Source: an uncultured bacterium
Lineage (GTDB): Bacteria > Bacteroidota > Rhodothermia > Rhodothermales > UBA10348
Reading direction: 5' to 3'
Length of the DNA: 64,000 nt
Assembly (NCBI GenBank): GCA_943788505.1
Contig: CALSQR010000001.1
Span: forward strand, 682,001-746,000
Shown: positions 33,354-43,203 of the stretch, one piece after another
Numbering within the stretch: the first letter of the stretch is position 1
Layout of the letters: every line of letters starts with the position of its first letter
Position numbers and translations under genes: made by a program
Notes under the pieces: generated by a model
Seen by the model: only the letters and a program-made list of their open reading frames with translations
Told to the model about the DNA's origin: nothing
Databases searched by the model: none

Positions 33354-35608
33354 CAGAAGCGAAGTGTATAAGAAATGTTTGGTACTGGAACTGGAATCTG
33401 AGGTACCACATTTTGCGTGATGGATCCGTCATCTTCGAACTCATAGAAGTAAAACCAGATATTGCGCCGACTGTACGCATTGATCAACTGGATTTGCAAC
33501 TCGGAATCTCCTCCGAAGAGTGTCCCTTTGCGCATGAAGCCCACATCTAGCCGGTGATACGCTGGCAGCCTGGCACCGTTGAAAGGCGAAATGAGTACGT
33601 CCGTTTGCTGAAGCTCAAAAGGCGAATTGGTCAACCGATACTGAGATTCTGGACGGGTATAGGCCTGTCCAGTAGCATAGGAGAAGACGCTTGTAAAACT
33701 CCATTTTCTGGTCAGTCTTGCCGTGGTCGTGAGATTCAGATCATGGGTACGATCATACTTGGGAGCGTAGTAGGAATTCTCATTGATCGTTGGAAAACGC
33801 CTTTTCGTCACACCATACGTGTATCCGGCAAACCCTGAGAACCGTCCAACGCCACCCTGAATAAAGATCTCACTTCCAGTGGCATACCCTTCGCCAAAGT
33901 GAAACAGCTCTTCGTATTCAAGACCTGCCACATCCGGTAAAAACGGATTGAGCGAAAACAAGTCTTTCATCGTGCGATAATACACTTCCCACTCGATGCG
34001 GAATCCAGCGTCAGATGCATACTTAAGCCCCCCCACGATCTGGTCTCCATAGGCTGGATTCACGTTTTCAGCCGCCGAAAGCCATGTGTCAAGGCCCGAA
34101 AAGGCTTCGTTTGTCACTAGCGTAAGGAACTGGTGATACCGTCCCATGCCAATCTGAGCAAACAATTTTTCATCCAAGCGCCGTTCAACAGACAGTCTAG
34201 GTTCGAAACGGACATAATCTCCATCGCTGAAGTAGGCCGCACGCATCCCGGTAGTAATCGTCCAGTCTGCGGTGGGCCGGAAAACGTATTCCCCAAACAG
34301 GTTTGTATAAAAGGCACGTGTCTCTAAGGACAATCCTTCAAGACCGTCGAAGACACTCCTGAAGTCAAACCGGTAATTACCAGCCCAAAACCCTGCTTTC
34401 ACCTGATGTCTTGAATCTGGCAGGTATTCAAAGTCCCCTTTGGCTGAGAAGTCCCACACGTCATTGTTTTGGAATATCTCCGTCGTAGCAAACGTGAATT
34501 CTGGCTGACTGAAATACTGCGATCCTGTGAGCGTGAAATTGGAATAGAGCGTTTCGGAGAACAGATGCGTCCAGTTTGCACTCAGCGTTCTGTTTCCGTA
34601 GCGCAAGCGCGCACTTACTGACTCTGCAATCGGAACATCAACGACATCCTGCCCGGCATAGAACGACACAGATACACGATTGTCCTGGTTCAGATCAAGA
34701 TTCAGTTTCCCATTCGCATCAACGAAATAAAACGTATTGGGAATTCCTTCAACGTCCTGACCTCGCGCAATAGCAAGGAGCGGCTCCACCGTAGAGCGTC
34801 TCACAGCGAGCATCCACGACCCCTTGGAATGCGGCCCTTCAACCAGAAACCGGGACGCAAGTAGACCGATCGAGACGGATCCAGCATTCTCTCGTCTGTT
34901 TCCATCTTTATTGTAGATATCCACTACAGAGCCAATGCGCCCTCCATACTCGGCGCCATATGCGCCCTTGTACAGTCGCACATCCTTGATGGCGTCCGGG
35001 TTGAACGTGGAAAACACCCCAAAAAAGTGGGTCGGGTTGTAGACCGTAGTGCGATCAAGTAAAATCAGTGTCTGGTCAGGACTGCCACCGCGAATGTAGA
35101 GACCACTGGAAAAGTCTGAAGCCGCCTTCACGCCAGGAAGAAGCTGTAGCGATCTGAAAACATCCGGCTCCAGCACGGTTGGTAACTGCCGAATAGTTGC
35201 TGTTGGCATTTTGATGACACCCAACCGCCTCTGCTCCTCTTCGTCGTCCGCCTCTGCAGTTACTACCACCTCATCTACTTCATACTTTCGTGGCTCGAGG
35301 TCGATGTCCTTGCGGAGGGCCTCTCCTTCTGCCAACTCGACAAGCAGCTCAAACGTCTCAAATCCAACGTACGAGAACTGAAGAGTGATCTCACCAGCCT
35401 CCAAACCGGTCAGCGTGTAATACCCGCTCGTATTTGTGGCTGTACCAGTGAGGGTGTCTTTGACCCTTACGTTAGCAAGGATCAACGTTTCGCCCGTTTC
35501 TGCATCTCGGACATACCCACTAATTGATGAATCCTGGGCGCTAACCGCTTCCGCTTTGAACAGCAGAATCACTAGAAAGAAGAGGATCGGAATCTGTTTT
35601 AGAAACAC
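33353..35608 (-). CDS. TonB-dependent receptor with carboxypeptidase-like N-terminal domain
   Basis: 751-residue outer membrane receptor. After a signal peptide (residues 1-24) comes a carboxypeptidase-regulatory-like domain (GYVRDAETGETLILANVRV, about 30-110), then a plug domain (LPTVLEPDVFRSLQLLPGV, GLYIRGGSPDQTLILLD, about 130-230) and the beta-barrel to the last aromatic residue (SYTLRF). The start codon appears to be GTG. It is much shorter than SusC and pairs with a DUF4249 lipoprotein rather than a SusD. Substrate could be a metal complex, peptide or other nutrient. It is divergent from gyrA across 516 bp. Confidence 0.88.
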   Translation of the reverse strand: MFLKQIPILFFLVILLFKAEAVSAQDSSISGYVRDAETGETLILANVRVKDTLTGTATNTSGYYTLTGLEAGEITLQFSYVGFETFELLVELAEGEALRKDIDLEPRKYEVDEVVVTAEADDEEEQRRLGVIKMPTATIRQLPTVLEPDVFRSLQLLPGVKAASDFSSGLYIRGGSPDQTLILLDRTTVYNPTHFFGVFSTFNPDAIKDVRLYKGAYGAEYGGRIGSVVDIYNKDGNRRENAGSVSIGLLASRFLVEGPHSKGSWMLAVRRSTVEPLLAIARGQDVEGIPNTFYFVDANGKLNLDLNQDNRVSVSFYAGQDVVDVPIAESVSARLRYGNRTLSANWTHLFSETLYSNFTLTGSQYFSQPEFTFATTEIFQNNDVWDFSAKGDFEYLPDSRHQVKAGFWAGNYRFDFRSVFDGLEGLSLETRAFYTNLFGEYVFRPTADWTITTGMRAAYFSDGDYVRFEPRLSVERRLDEKLFAQIGMGRYHQFLTLVTNEAFSGLDTWLSAAENVNPAYGDQIVGGLKYASDAGFRIEWEVYYRTMKDLFSLNPFLPDVAGLEYEELFHFGEGYATGSEIFIQGGVGRFSGFAGYTYGVTKRRFPTINENSYYAPKYDRTHDLNLTTTARLTRKWSFTSVFSYATGQAYTRPESQYRLTNSPFELQQTDVLISPFNGARLPAYHRLDVGFMRKGTLFGGDSELQIQLINAYSRRNIWFYFYEFEDDGSITQNVVPQIPVPVPNISYTLRF

Positions 35609-36124
35609 GGAAATCGCACAAATTGAGGGAAAGGAAAAAGCTCCATGGTCGTTGAGTACGCAAGCCCCCCATCCAGTTTCACTTGAATGGTCAGACTTGC
35701 CAGAATGAGAGCATCATTCACCGTCTTTTCTTAGAACTCAAGACACCAATCTTGCAGAAAAGGACGAGGTAAATAGCACCAAAAAGAGCTCTGTTGCACT
35801 CGGATTTTTATGATGGATGAAAAGCGACCTCGATAATACCCGTATGCCCTTGTTGCACAATGCTTTATAGAGCATGGATTACGCAGCTATTGGGGTAGGT
35901 TTTCACTCCTCTTTTCTGTATATTTAAGGATCCCGAACAGCTGATTTTTAATCATCTTTTCGACCGCAGGACAGGACCTTTTGGACCAGCCCCCAAAGTC
36001 GGGGTAATGTCCACTTTCCTCGTGCAATTTCTATCTCAAACAGACAGAATTCTGCATGACGAAGTTGGAGTCCAGTCCGGCAGATTATCACATCCCAGAG
36101 CAGTAAAGAGAAGCGCCAAAGCGC
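35609..36124. other. 516-bp divergent intergenic region before gyrA
   Basis: No gene seen. A 70-codon ORF at 36007 is a shadow of gyrA. The sequence is AT-richer near 35900-35960, where GTATATTTAA could be a promoter core, and GGAC...GTCC with an internal CCCC/GGGG near 35978-36010 can fold as a hairpin in the gyrA leader. Promoters for both gyrA and the TonB receptor must lie here. Confidence 0.4.
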
Positions 36125-38773
36125 ATGGAACCAGAAAACAACCCCCGGATCATCCCGATCAACATCGAAGAGGAAATGAAGTCCTCATACATCGACTATT
36201 CTATGTCGGTGATTGTTAGTAGGGCACTTCCTGATGTTAGGGACGGACTCAAGCCTGTTCACCGCAGGGTTCTGTACGCCATGAACGAACAAGGCATGGG
36301 TGCAGGATCGGCCTATAAGAAAAGTGCTCGTGTGGTGGGTGAAGTACTGGGTAAGTACCATCCCCATGGTGATTCGGCCATCTACGACACGATGGTCCGA
36401 ATGGCGCAGGAGTTTTCCTTGCGCTATCCGATGGTCGACGGCCAAGGCAATTTTGGATCAGTAGACGGTGACGGCGCTGCCGCCATGCGTTATACCGAAG
36501 CCCGCATGACCCGCCTAGCAGAGGAATTGCTGCGGGACCTCAATAAAGAGACGGTAGATTTCCAGGACAACTTTGACGGCTCTTTACAAGAGCCCCAGGT
36601 CCTGCCTTCTGCCATCCCAAGCCTGCTGATTAACGGCTCCGACGGTATTGCCGTCGGAATGGCAACGAAGATCCCGCCACACAATATTACAGAGTCGATT
36701 AATGCTACCGTAGCCTATATCGACAACCCTGATATTACGATCGACGAGTTAGTCGAGATCATGCCAGCCCCTGATTTTCCGACAGGTGGCATCATCTATG
36801 GTCATACGGAAGTGCGCCAGGCGTATCACACAGGTCGAGGGCGAGTCGTGATGCGTGCACGCATCCACGAAGAAGAGATTCGGCCTGGACGATATGCACT
36901 CATTGCGACTGAAATCCCCTACCAGGTCAACAAGAGCTCGTTGATCGAAAAGATTGCGATGCTTGCGCGCGACAAGCGAATCGAAGGTATCTCCGATTTG
37001 CGGGATGAATCAGACCGTGACGGAATGCGGATCGTGATTGAACTGAAGCGGGACGCTGTTCCGATGGTTGTTCAGAATCAGCTCTTCAAGTACACCCAGT
37101 TTCAGCAGACATTCGGGATGAACGTGGTTGCCCTCGTTCACGGACGGCCCCGTACGCTGAATCTGAAACAGATGATCAAGTACTACGTCGAGCATAGGCA
37201 CGAAGTAGTTCAGCGACGCACTCAATTCGAATTACGCAAAGCTCAAGAACGCGCCCACGTACTCGAGGGTCTAAAGATTGCACTGGATCATCTTGATGCT
37301 GTGATCTCCATCATCAGGCATTCGGCCGATGTTGATGAGGCTCGGGCTAACCTCATGAACGGGGTGTTCCCTCAAAAGCTTACTACGGCCCAACTTGAGC
37401 GCCTAGGCCTCCCCACTCATGGGGATTCCATGTTTACGCTTTCTGAAATCCAGGCCAAGGCCATTTTGGACCTGCGCCTAAACCGCCTGACTGGTCTTGA
37501 GCGTCAGAAAATTGAAGATGAGTTTGAAGCCATCCTCAAAGAGATTGAACGCTTGAATGCCATCCTCGCTGAGGAAGGGATTCGAATGAGCATCATCAAA
37601 TCAGAATTGATTGAGATGCGCGATAAGTACGGGGATGATCGCCGCACCGAAATTGATTATACCGGTGGTGGAGACATCTTCATAGAGGACTTGATCGACG
37701 ATGAGCAGGTAATCGTGACCATTTCGCATCAGGGACTCATCAAAAGGACCTCAGCGTCTGAGTATGAAGCCCAGGGTCGCGGTGGTGTTGGTCGTCGCGG
37801 AACGTCTATGCGGGATGAGGACTTCGTGGAGCATCTCTTTGTGGGTAATAACCACGATTATCTGCTGTTTTTCACGGATCAAGGCCGATGTTATTGGCTG
37901 CGCATCTATGAAATCCCCGAAGGTACGCGGATTGGAAAAGGCCGCTCTATTCGGAACTGCATCCAGATAGGACCAGAGGATCGCATCCGCGCCATCGTGC
38001 CGGTTGCAAAAGAAGACTTCCGTAACCAGGACTTCCTGAACTCCCATTACGTCCTCATGGCTACAAAAAGTGGTCAGGTCAAAAAGACTCAACTCGAATC
38101 TTTCTCCCGACCGCGTGTCGATGGTATCATCGCGATTTCCATTGATGAAGGCGACGAACTGTTGGAAGCCCACCTGACGGATGGTAGTGCAAACGTAATT
38201 ATCGCCTCGTCCAGTGGTGTCTGTATTCGTTTCCAAGAGAAGGATGCTCGTCCGATGGGTCGTAACACACGTGGAGTTCGAGGCATCCGTCTTACCAAGG
38301 GATCGGAAGTCATCGGAATGATCGTGATGGATGACGAAGCGCGGGATATTCTCACGATTAGTGCCAACGGTTACGGCAAGCGGACTGCGCTGGAAGAGTA
38401 TCGACTCCAGTCACGAGGCGGAAAAGGAATTATCGCCCAGAAAACGACCGCCAAGACAGGCCCAATTGTGGCTATCAAGGGGGTTTTGGAGAAAAATGAC
38501 TTGATGATCTCGACGGTTCAAGGGATCATGATCCGTATGGATATTGGGGCCATTTCTCGCTTGGGACGTAATACCCAGGGTGTCCGGGTCATCAAGCTAA
38601 GAGGCGGTGACTCAATCGCTGATGTGACGAAAGTCATTGTTGAAGACGAAGACATCGAATCCGCAGTTATGGGTGAACCATTGGATGGCGAGACGTCACA
38701 TGCTCAACCTGATTCAAGCGCAGAACAGCCAGAATCAAACGATATGGACAGCGACGTCGATAAAGACGGCTAA
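36125..38773 (+). CDS. gyrA: DNA gyrase subunit A
   Basis: 882-residue GyrA. The N-terminus ([20 protein letters not shown], then [15 protein letters not shown]), the quinolone-resistance region [17 protein letters not shown] and the catalytic tyrosine in [10 protein letters not shown] are all standard. The positions equivalent to E. coli Ser83 and Asp87 are Ser and Asp, the quinolone-sensitive type. The C-terminal domain contains the six-bladed wrapping repeats, including the gyrase-specific GyrA-box ([10 protein letters not shown]), which separates it from ParC. An acidic, Ser/Asp-rich tail of about 40 residues follows. It is monocistronic here; gyrB is not in the window. Confidence 0.96.
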   Translation: MEPENNPRIIPINIEEEMKSSYIDYSMSVIVSRALPDVRDGLKPVHRRVLYAMNEQGMGAGSAYKKSARVVGEVLGKYHPHGDSAIYDTMVRMAQEFSLRYPMVDGQGNFGSVDGDGAAAMRYTEARMTRLAEELLRDLNKETVDFQDNFDGSLQEPQVLPSAIPSLLINGSDGIAVGMATKIPPHNITESINATVAYIDNPDITIDELVEIMPAPDFPTGGIIYGHTEVRQAYHTGRGRVVMRARIHEEEIRPGRYALIATEIPYQVNKSSLIEKIAMLARDKRIEGISDLRDESDRDGMRIVIELKRDAVPMVVQNQLFKYTQFQQTFGMNVVALVHGRPRTLNLKQMIKYYVEHRHEVVQRRTQFELRKAQERAHVLEGLKIALDHLDAVISIIRHSADVDEARANLMNGVFPQKLTTAQLERLGLPTHGDSMFTLSEIQAKAILDLRLNRLTGLERQKIEDEFEAILKEIERLNAILAEEGIRMSIIKSELIEMRDKYGDDRRTEIDYTGGGDIFIEDLIDDEQVIVTISHQGLIKRTSASEYEAQGRGGVGRRGTSMRDEDFVEHLFVGNNHDYLLFFTDQGRCYWLRIYEIPEGTRIGKGRSIRNCIQIGPEDRIRAIVPVAKEDFRNQDFLNSHYVLMATKSGQVKKTQLESFSRPRVDGIIAISIDEGDELLEAHLTDGSANVIIASSSGVCIRFQEKDARPMGRNTRGVRGIRLTKGSEVIGMIVMDDEARDILTISANGYGKRTALEEYRLQSRGGKGIIAQKTTAKTGPIVAIKGVLEKNDLMISTVQGIMIRMDIGAISRLGRNTQGVRVIKLRGGDSIADVTKVIVEDEDIESAVMGEPLDGETSHAQPDSSAEQPESNDMDSDVDKDG

Positions 38774-38802
38774 ACCATTTCTGAGCCCCGGCTATCCAAA
38801 TA

Positions 38803-38834
38803 ATGCACCGTCTGGAATCATCCGGGCGGTGCAT
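38803..38834 (+). terminator. Probable terminator after gyrA
   Basis: ATGCACCGTCTGGA pairs with TCCGGGCGGTGCAT (two G-T pairs) around loop ATCA, 29 bp after the gyrA stop. The T tract is short (CTGTTTGTTG). Confidence 0.65.
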
Positions 38835-38897
38835 CTGTTTGTTGTGACGACCGTATACCTAGCCTGAAACTATCACGGAAGACATACTATACCTCTC

Positions 38898-39677
38898 ATG
38901 TTGAAACGATTATCCTTTTTAGCCTTGGTTCTCTCCATGGCAATTTCTCTACCTGCTTCCACTACAGCGCAAGATCTTTCCACGGCTGAGGGCATCCTTC
39001 GTGCTCATGTCGAAGCAACAGGCGGTGAAAAGGCTTGGGCTGCTGTCGAGGACATGTACGCAGAAATCCAGATTGAAGCCGGTACACCAATGGGGCCTCT
39101 TACCCTTGAAATGAAGACTTGGTCTATTTTTCCTGGATATGGCTACACTGAAATGAACCTGTTAAATGGCCCAGATGGCATTCCAGCTGAAGCTGTCAAC
39201 ATGAAGGCCTACTACACGCCGCTAGAAGGCTGGATGGAGCAAGGTGGACAGCGGCAGGACATGGCCAATGTTAATCCGCAAATGACGCAACAGTTCATGC
39301 GTACCTCTCCAAAACAGGAATTGGAGCTTCTTTCCAACGAGGAAGTTACGCTCGCCTTGAAGGGAGATTCGACATTTGACGACCGTGCTGTTTACGTCAT
39401 TGGTGTCACCATGGCCGGAACGGAATCCGACATGATGATTGACAAGGAGACTCTAATGATTCTAGGGCAGTCAACATCTACACCGATGGGTGACGTTGTT
39501 ACTCGCATGAGCGGTTACGAGGAAGTTGATGGGCTGATGTTCTCCATGGGCCAGTCCGCAGAATCTGCCCAAGGAACTCAGAAGGTGACTATCAAGAAGG
39601 TTGAGTTGAATTCAGGCCTGACGCCCGGAGCTGTTGCTACGAAAGCAGGTACAAACAAGCGGGTCATGCCAGAGTGA
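38898..39677 (+). CDS. Secreted LolA-like protein
   Basis: 259 residues with a clear signal peptide (cleavage after ASTTAQ near residue 25). The mature N-terminus, GILRAHVEATGGEKAWAAV, is the usual opening of a Bacteroidota family annotated as outer-membrane lipoprotein-sorting or LolA-like, with a long curved beta-sheet behind it. Methionine content is high, with runs such as MANVNPQMTQQFM. There are no catalytic residues. It could bind a lipid or lipoprotein in the periplasm, but this is a fold-level inference. It lies alone between two terminators. Confidence 0.7.
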   Translation: MLKRLSFLALVLSMAISLPASTTAQDLSTAEGILRAHVEATGGEKAWAAVEDMYAEIQIEAGTPMGPLTLEMKTWSIFPGYGYTEMNLLNGPDGIPAEAVNMKAYYTPLEGWMEQGGQRQDMANVNPQMTQQFMRTSPKQELELLSNEEVTLALKGDSTFDDRAVYVIGVTMAGTESDMMIDKETLMILGQSTSTPMGDVVTRMSGYEEVDGLMFSMGQSAESAQGTQKVTIKKVELNSGLTPGAVATKAGTNKRVMPE

Positions 39678-39728
39678 TTTGAGGATAACGTAGTCGTTAG
39701 GCGTTTCTTCGGGATTGCCTAAACGTAA

Positions 39729-39766
39729 AGCGGGGCGGCGCCAAATGGCGCCGCCCCGCTTTTTTT
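39729..39766. terminator. Strong intrinsic terminator between convergent genes
   Basis: Perfect 14-bp stem AGCGGGGCGGCGCC / GGCGCCGCCCCGCT with loop AAAT and seven T on the plus strand, 51 bp after the LolA-like gene. It also faces the end of lat. Confidence 0.92.
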
Positions 39767-39809
39767 CTAGTCGTTTCGCAAACAAACTAAACCGTTTGAT
39801 GCCAGCGGA

Positions 39810-41201
39810 TTAACCATCCATGAGTGCATCCGTGAGCCCTGCTTTTTTGCGGTACGGCTTATACTCGGCCTCTACCGTGAGGATAATATTCCGAATGAGA
39901 TCTAGACCCTTGTCGATCTCCTCCTTGGTAATCGTAAGAGGCGAGCGGAACCGGACGGATTTAGCACCACATCCAAGAATGATGATTCCATCATCGTAGC
40001 AGCGCTGCAAAACACGATCGCGGAATTCGTTGGTCGGCATGTCCACAGCACACATGAGACCAAGCCCGCGCACATTGGATACCGAAGCCGATTCAGCTGC
40101 CAGCGAATGGAGACGAGCCATCAGATGAGCGCCAACCGTGCGAGCGTTGCCAATTAAGTCATCCTCTTCAATAATCTCAAGGATGCGGTCAAAGCGTACC
40201 ATGTCAACCAAATTTCCACCCCAAGTGGAGTTGATACGGCTACCCATCTTGAACACGTGATCCTCAACCTCGTCGAGCCTGCGGCCGGCTAGAATTCCAC
40301 AAACCTGAGTCTTTTTCCCAAAAGAGATAATATCCGGCTCTACTCCGATAGCCTGATGGGCCCAGAATTCACCGGTCATGCCTACACCTGTCTGTACCTC
40401 ATCAAAAATCAACAAGGCATCGTTTTCCAGACAAATGTCCTTCAGTGCCTGTAGATATTCCTTTCGGAAGTGATTATCTCCGCCTTCACCCTGAATAGGT
40501 TCGATGATGACACAAGCAATCTCATCCTTATATGCTTCGAAATAATGTTTGACCTGGTTGAGGGATACTTCCTCACGTTTTAGAAGGTCATCCATATGGT
40601 CTTCCATCGGGAAAACAATCTTGGGGTTCGAAACGCGTGGCCAATCAAACTTTGGGAAGTGCATGGTCTTGCGCGGATCAGCCGTATTGGTCAGCGTCAT
40701 TGTGTACCCGCTTCGACCATGAAAAGCCTGATCAAAATGCAGAACCTTTTGGCCAACTTCACGACGATATCCTTTCTGATAGTTCTTGCGAACCTTCCAG
40801 TCAAACGCAGCTTTTAGCGCATTTTCGACTGCTAGAGCGCCACCGGAAACGAAGAAGGCGTAAGGAAGGTAATCTGGCTTTGCAACCCGACCGAACGTGT
40901 CTAGGAAACGCGCCATATGCACGGTTCGGACATCGGAGTTAGTGACTTTATTCATCGCAGAATCAAGCAACCGTTCCTTGAAGTCCTCATCCCCCGTCAT
41001 CTTCGGATGATTCATTCCCACGGAACTTGAGGCATAAAACCCGAAGAAATCCATATAGGCCCGATCGGATTGTTCATCCACCAGGTCGATACCGTGGCTG
41101 GAGTGCGTCCCAAGAACCATAGGCATCATGCCTTCAGCGTTGGTATGCTCCATAAAAATGCTTTCGACCTGATCTGGCGTGATATGCCTTCTGTTACCCA
41201 T
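39810..41201 (-). CDS. lat: L-lysine 6-transaminase
   Basis: 463-residue class III PLP aminotransferase that moves the epsilon-amino group of lysine to 2-oxoglutarate, yielding piperideine-6-carboxylate. The N-terminus (HGIDLVDEQSDRAYMDFFGFYAS) and FFVSGGALAVENALKAAFDWK are characteristic of the lysine 6-transaminase group rather than of ornithine or GABA enzymes. Further hallmarks are IIEPIQGEGGDNHF, LIFDEVQTGVGMTG and the PLP lysine in SFGKKTQVCG (near residue 298). In actinomycetes this enzyme feeds beta-lactam synthesis; in Bacteroidota it is generally lysine catabolism. The dehydrogenase for the next step is not in the window. Confidence 0.92.
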   Translation of the reverse strand: MGNRRHITPDQVESIFMEHTNAEGMMPMVLGTHSSHGIDLVDEQSDRAYMDFFGFYASSSVGMNHPKMTGDEDFKERLLDSAMNKVTNSDVRTVHMARFLDTFGRVAKPDYLPYAFFVSGGALAVENALKAAFDWKVRKNYQKGYRREVGQKVLHFDQAFHGRSGYTMTLTNTADPRKTMHFPKFDWPRVSNPKIVFPMEDHMDDLLKREEVSLNQVKHYFEAYKDEIACVIIEPIQGEGGDNHFRKEYLQALKDICLENDALLIFDEVQTGVGMTGEFWAHQAIGVEPDIISFGKKTQVCGILAGRRLDEVEDHVFKMGSRINSTWGGNLVDMVRFDRILEIIEEDDLIGNARTVGAHLMARLHSLAAESASVSNVRGLGLMCAVDMPTNEFRDRVLQRCYDDGIIILGCGAKSVRFRSPLTITKEEIDKGLDLIRNIILTVEAEYKPYRKKAGLTDALMDG

Positions 41202-41409
41202 ACTCCGTTCCGCTTCTGTCGTTATTAAAACCTATTATGTCGCCCCCAGAGCACACTTTACTGCCTTCTGGAAGCGCTATTAAGATAGCGAATTGGACCG
41301 AAACTTCATTCCCGTTCCGTCGATTTCAGGGATCATTCAAGAGAACGACAGGTTGGTCCCATGCGCTCGAAAAACCCACACTCCGCTCAATCAGAAAGCC
41401 CTTCGCACG

Positions 41410-42375
41410 ATGGAAGCACGCAAACCGCTTCGCCCCGGAGACATCAAACTAAAGTCAACGTCCGTTCCTGTTCAGGAACAGGAGGATGGCATGCTAGGGC
41501 TGCCCGTGATCGAAGCGCCGGCTGTGGACAATGAGCGAGGAAAACGACCAGAGTGGCTTCGGGTCAAGCTTCCATATGGTGAGACCTACAAAAAGCTCGT
41601 TGATACGATCGACTCAAATGGGTTGCACACTGTTTGCCAAAGCGCACGGTGTCCAAATATGGGCGAATGTTGGACCGCTGGAACCGCAACATTCATGATC
41701 TTAGGAAACGTCTGTACGCGAAGCTGCGGGTTCTGCGCCGTCCTGACAGGCCGGCCAGATGAAGGACTGGATTGGGATGAGCCGAACCGAGTTGCTCACG
41801 CTGCGAAGACAATGGGTATCAAGCACGCCGTGATTACAAGTGTGAACCGGGATGAACGTGAAGATGGTGGCGCCCCCATTTTTGCAAAAACTATTGAAAA
41901 GCTTAGAGCAGAGATTGAAGGAGTCACTATTGAAGTCCTTATTCCTGATTTTCGCGGTCTATGGGACGCTCTTCAGCTTGTGATAGATGCCCATCCGGAA
42001 GTCATGAACCATAATATGGAAACCGTTCCTAGGCTCTACAAGCGGGTTCGTCCTCAGGCGGTGTACCAGCGTTCGTTGGATGTTCTACATCGTTCAAAAC
42101 AACAGGGCCTTAGAACCAAAAGCGGCATAATGGTGGGTCTCGGAGAAAGAGACGATGAAGTGCTTCAGTTGATGGATGACTTTGTGGAGATTGGTCTCAA
42201 CGTAATGACGATCGGCCAGTACCTACAGCCAACTCGCATGCACCTTCCTGTTGAGGAGTTTGTCCACCCTGACAAATTTCAATGGTTCAAAGAAGTCGGA
42301 GAAGCCAAGGGAATTGAACACGTTGAGAGCGGCCCATTGGTTCGTTCCTCGTATCATGCAGAGCGTCACATTTGA
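41410..42375 (+). CDS. lipA: Lipoyl synthase
   Basis: Radical-SAM enzyme that inserts two sulfurs into octanoyl-protein. I start it at ATG 41410 (321 residues); the ORF track uses a TTG 39 codons upstream. The auxiliary cluster cysteines are in [12 protein letters not shown] (76, 81, 87) and the radical-SAM cluster in CTRSCGFC (102, 106, 109). The C-terminal serine ligand is in RSSYHAERH. All LipA diagnostic residues are present. The next gene begins 33 bp downstream; lipB is not seen here. Confidence 0.96.
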   Translation: MEARKPLRPGDIKLKSTSVPVQEQEDGMLGLPVIEAPAVDNERGKRPEWLRVKLPYGETYKKLVDTIDSNGLHTVCQSARCPNMGECWTAGTATFMILGNVCTRSCGFCAVLTGRPDEGLDWDEPNRVAHAAKTMGIKHAVITSVNRDEREDGGAPIFAKTIEKLRAEIEGVTIEVLIPDFRGLWDALQLVIDAHPEVMNHNMETVPRLYKRVRPQAVYQRSLDVLHRSKQQGLRTKSGIMVGLGERDDEVLQLMDDFVEIGLNVMTIGQYLQPTRMHLPVEEFVHPDKFQWFKEVGEAKGIEHVESGPLVRSSYHAERHI

Positions 42376-42408
42376 CAAGTCCTACCCATCAAGCCTGATT
42401 GACCTGAT

Positions 42409-43203
42409 ATGTCCTTTTCCCTGCAACGTGAATCCGACCGCCTGCGCGGAGCGATTCGGCAGGTGGACTGGCAAACGGCAACCGTACTGCTGTTCGCCGC
42501 CCTAGCCGTAATCCTCCAGATGAATTACGGAGACCGCGGATTCTTTCGTAGGGACATTGCATCACTCTTTACCGATGAGCCAACCGGACTTCATGGCTGG
42601 ATTTGGTGGTTCGGTATGCAAGGGGTACTTGGTTTTTTACTGCCCATAGCTATTCTTCGTCTCGGCTTCCGTAACTCGTTCTCTGCCATGGGCCTAGGAG
42701 CAGGCGACTGGCGTTTTTCAGTCCGTATCAGTCTTCTCTACTTGCCACTAGTCATTGTTGGCACATGGTTTCTTTCCGATTCATCGGCTTTTAAGGACAA
42801 CTACCCTCATTACGCTCCTGCAGCCGAGGATTGGAGCATTTTCTTCCTATATGAGGCGTTTTTTCTCTTCTATTGGATTGGGTGGGAGTACTTGTGGCGA
42901 GGATTCGTCTTATTTGGAACCGCTCGAACCTTCGGTGTCATGGCAATCTTTGTACAGACAGTTCCATTTGCCCTGATGCATTACGAAAAGCCAATGCCCG
43001 AAGCCCTGCTTTCAATTGTCGGCGGCGTTGTACTCGGCGCACTGGTATGGCGTAGTCGCAGCTTCTGGATTGCTGTGCCCATCCATGCCGCCCAAATGAT
43101 GATACTGGACTTCTGGTGCTCCCTCCGGATCAGAAGTGGTGCAAGCGGATGGGGCCTAGATGCACTCTCAAATGTATTCAGGTCGCTGTTTCAGAATCCG
43201 TAG
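42409..43203 (+). CDS. CPBP-family membrane protease-like protein
   Basis: 264-residue membrane protein with about seven helices. The C-terminal half matches the CPBP (Abi/CAAX-protease-like) domain: GWEYLWRGFVLFG, FALMHYEKP and AVPIHAA provide the glutamate, arginine and two histidines of the active site. The usual first motif is EExxxR, but here the first glutamate is tryptophan (WEYLWR), leaving a single Glu. Activity is therefore uncertain, though the single-Glu form does occur. The 3' end overlaps the convergent PorV-like gene by 13 bp. Confidence 0.8.
   Translation: MSFSLQRESDRLRGAIRQVDWQTATVLLFAALAVILQMNYGDRGFFRRDIASLFTDEPTGLHGWIWWFGMQGVLGFLLPIAILRLGFRNSFSAMGLGAGDWRFSVRISLLYLPLVIVGTWFLSDSSAFKDNYPHYAPAAEDWSIFFLYEAFFLFYWIGWEYLWRGFVLFGTARTFGVMAIFVQTVPFALMHYEKPMPEALLSIVGGVVLGALVWRSRSFWIAVPIHAAQMMILDFWCSLRIRSGASGWGLDALSNVFRSLFQNP

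Noticed and set aside
36007-36219. 70-codon ORF at the start of gyrA
   Set aside because: It overlaps the gyrA start in another frame; GyrA begins with a well-conserved sequence at 36125.
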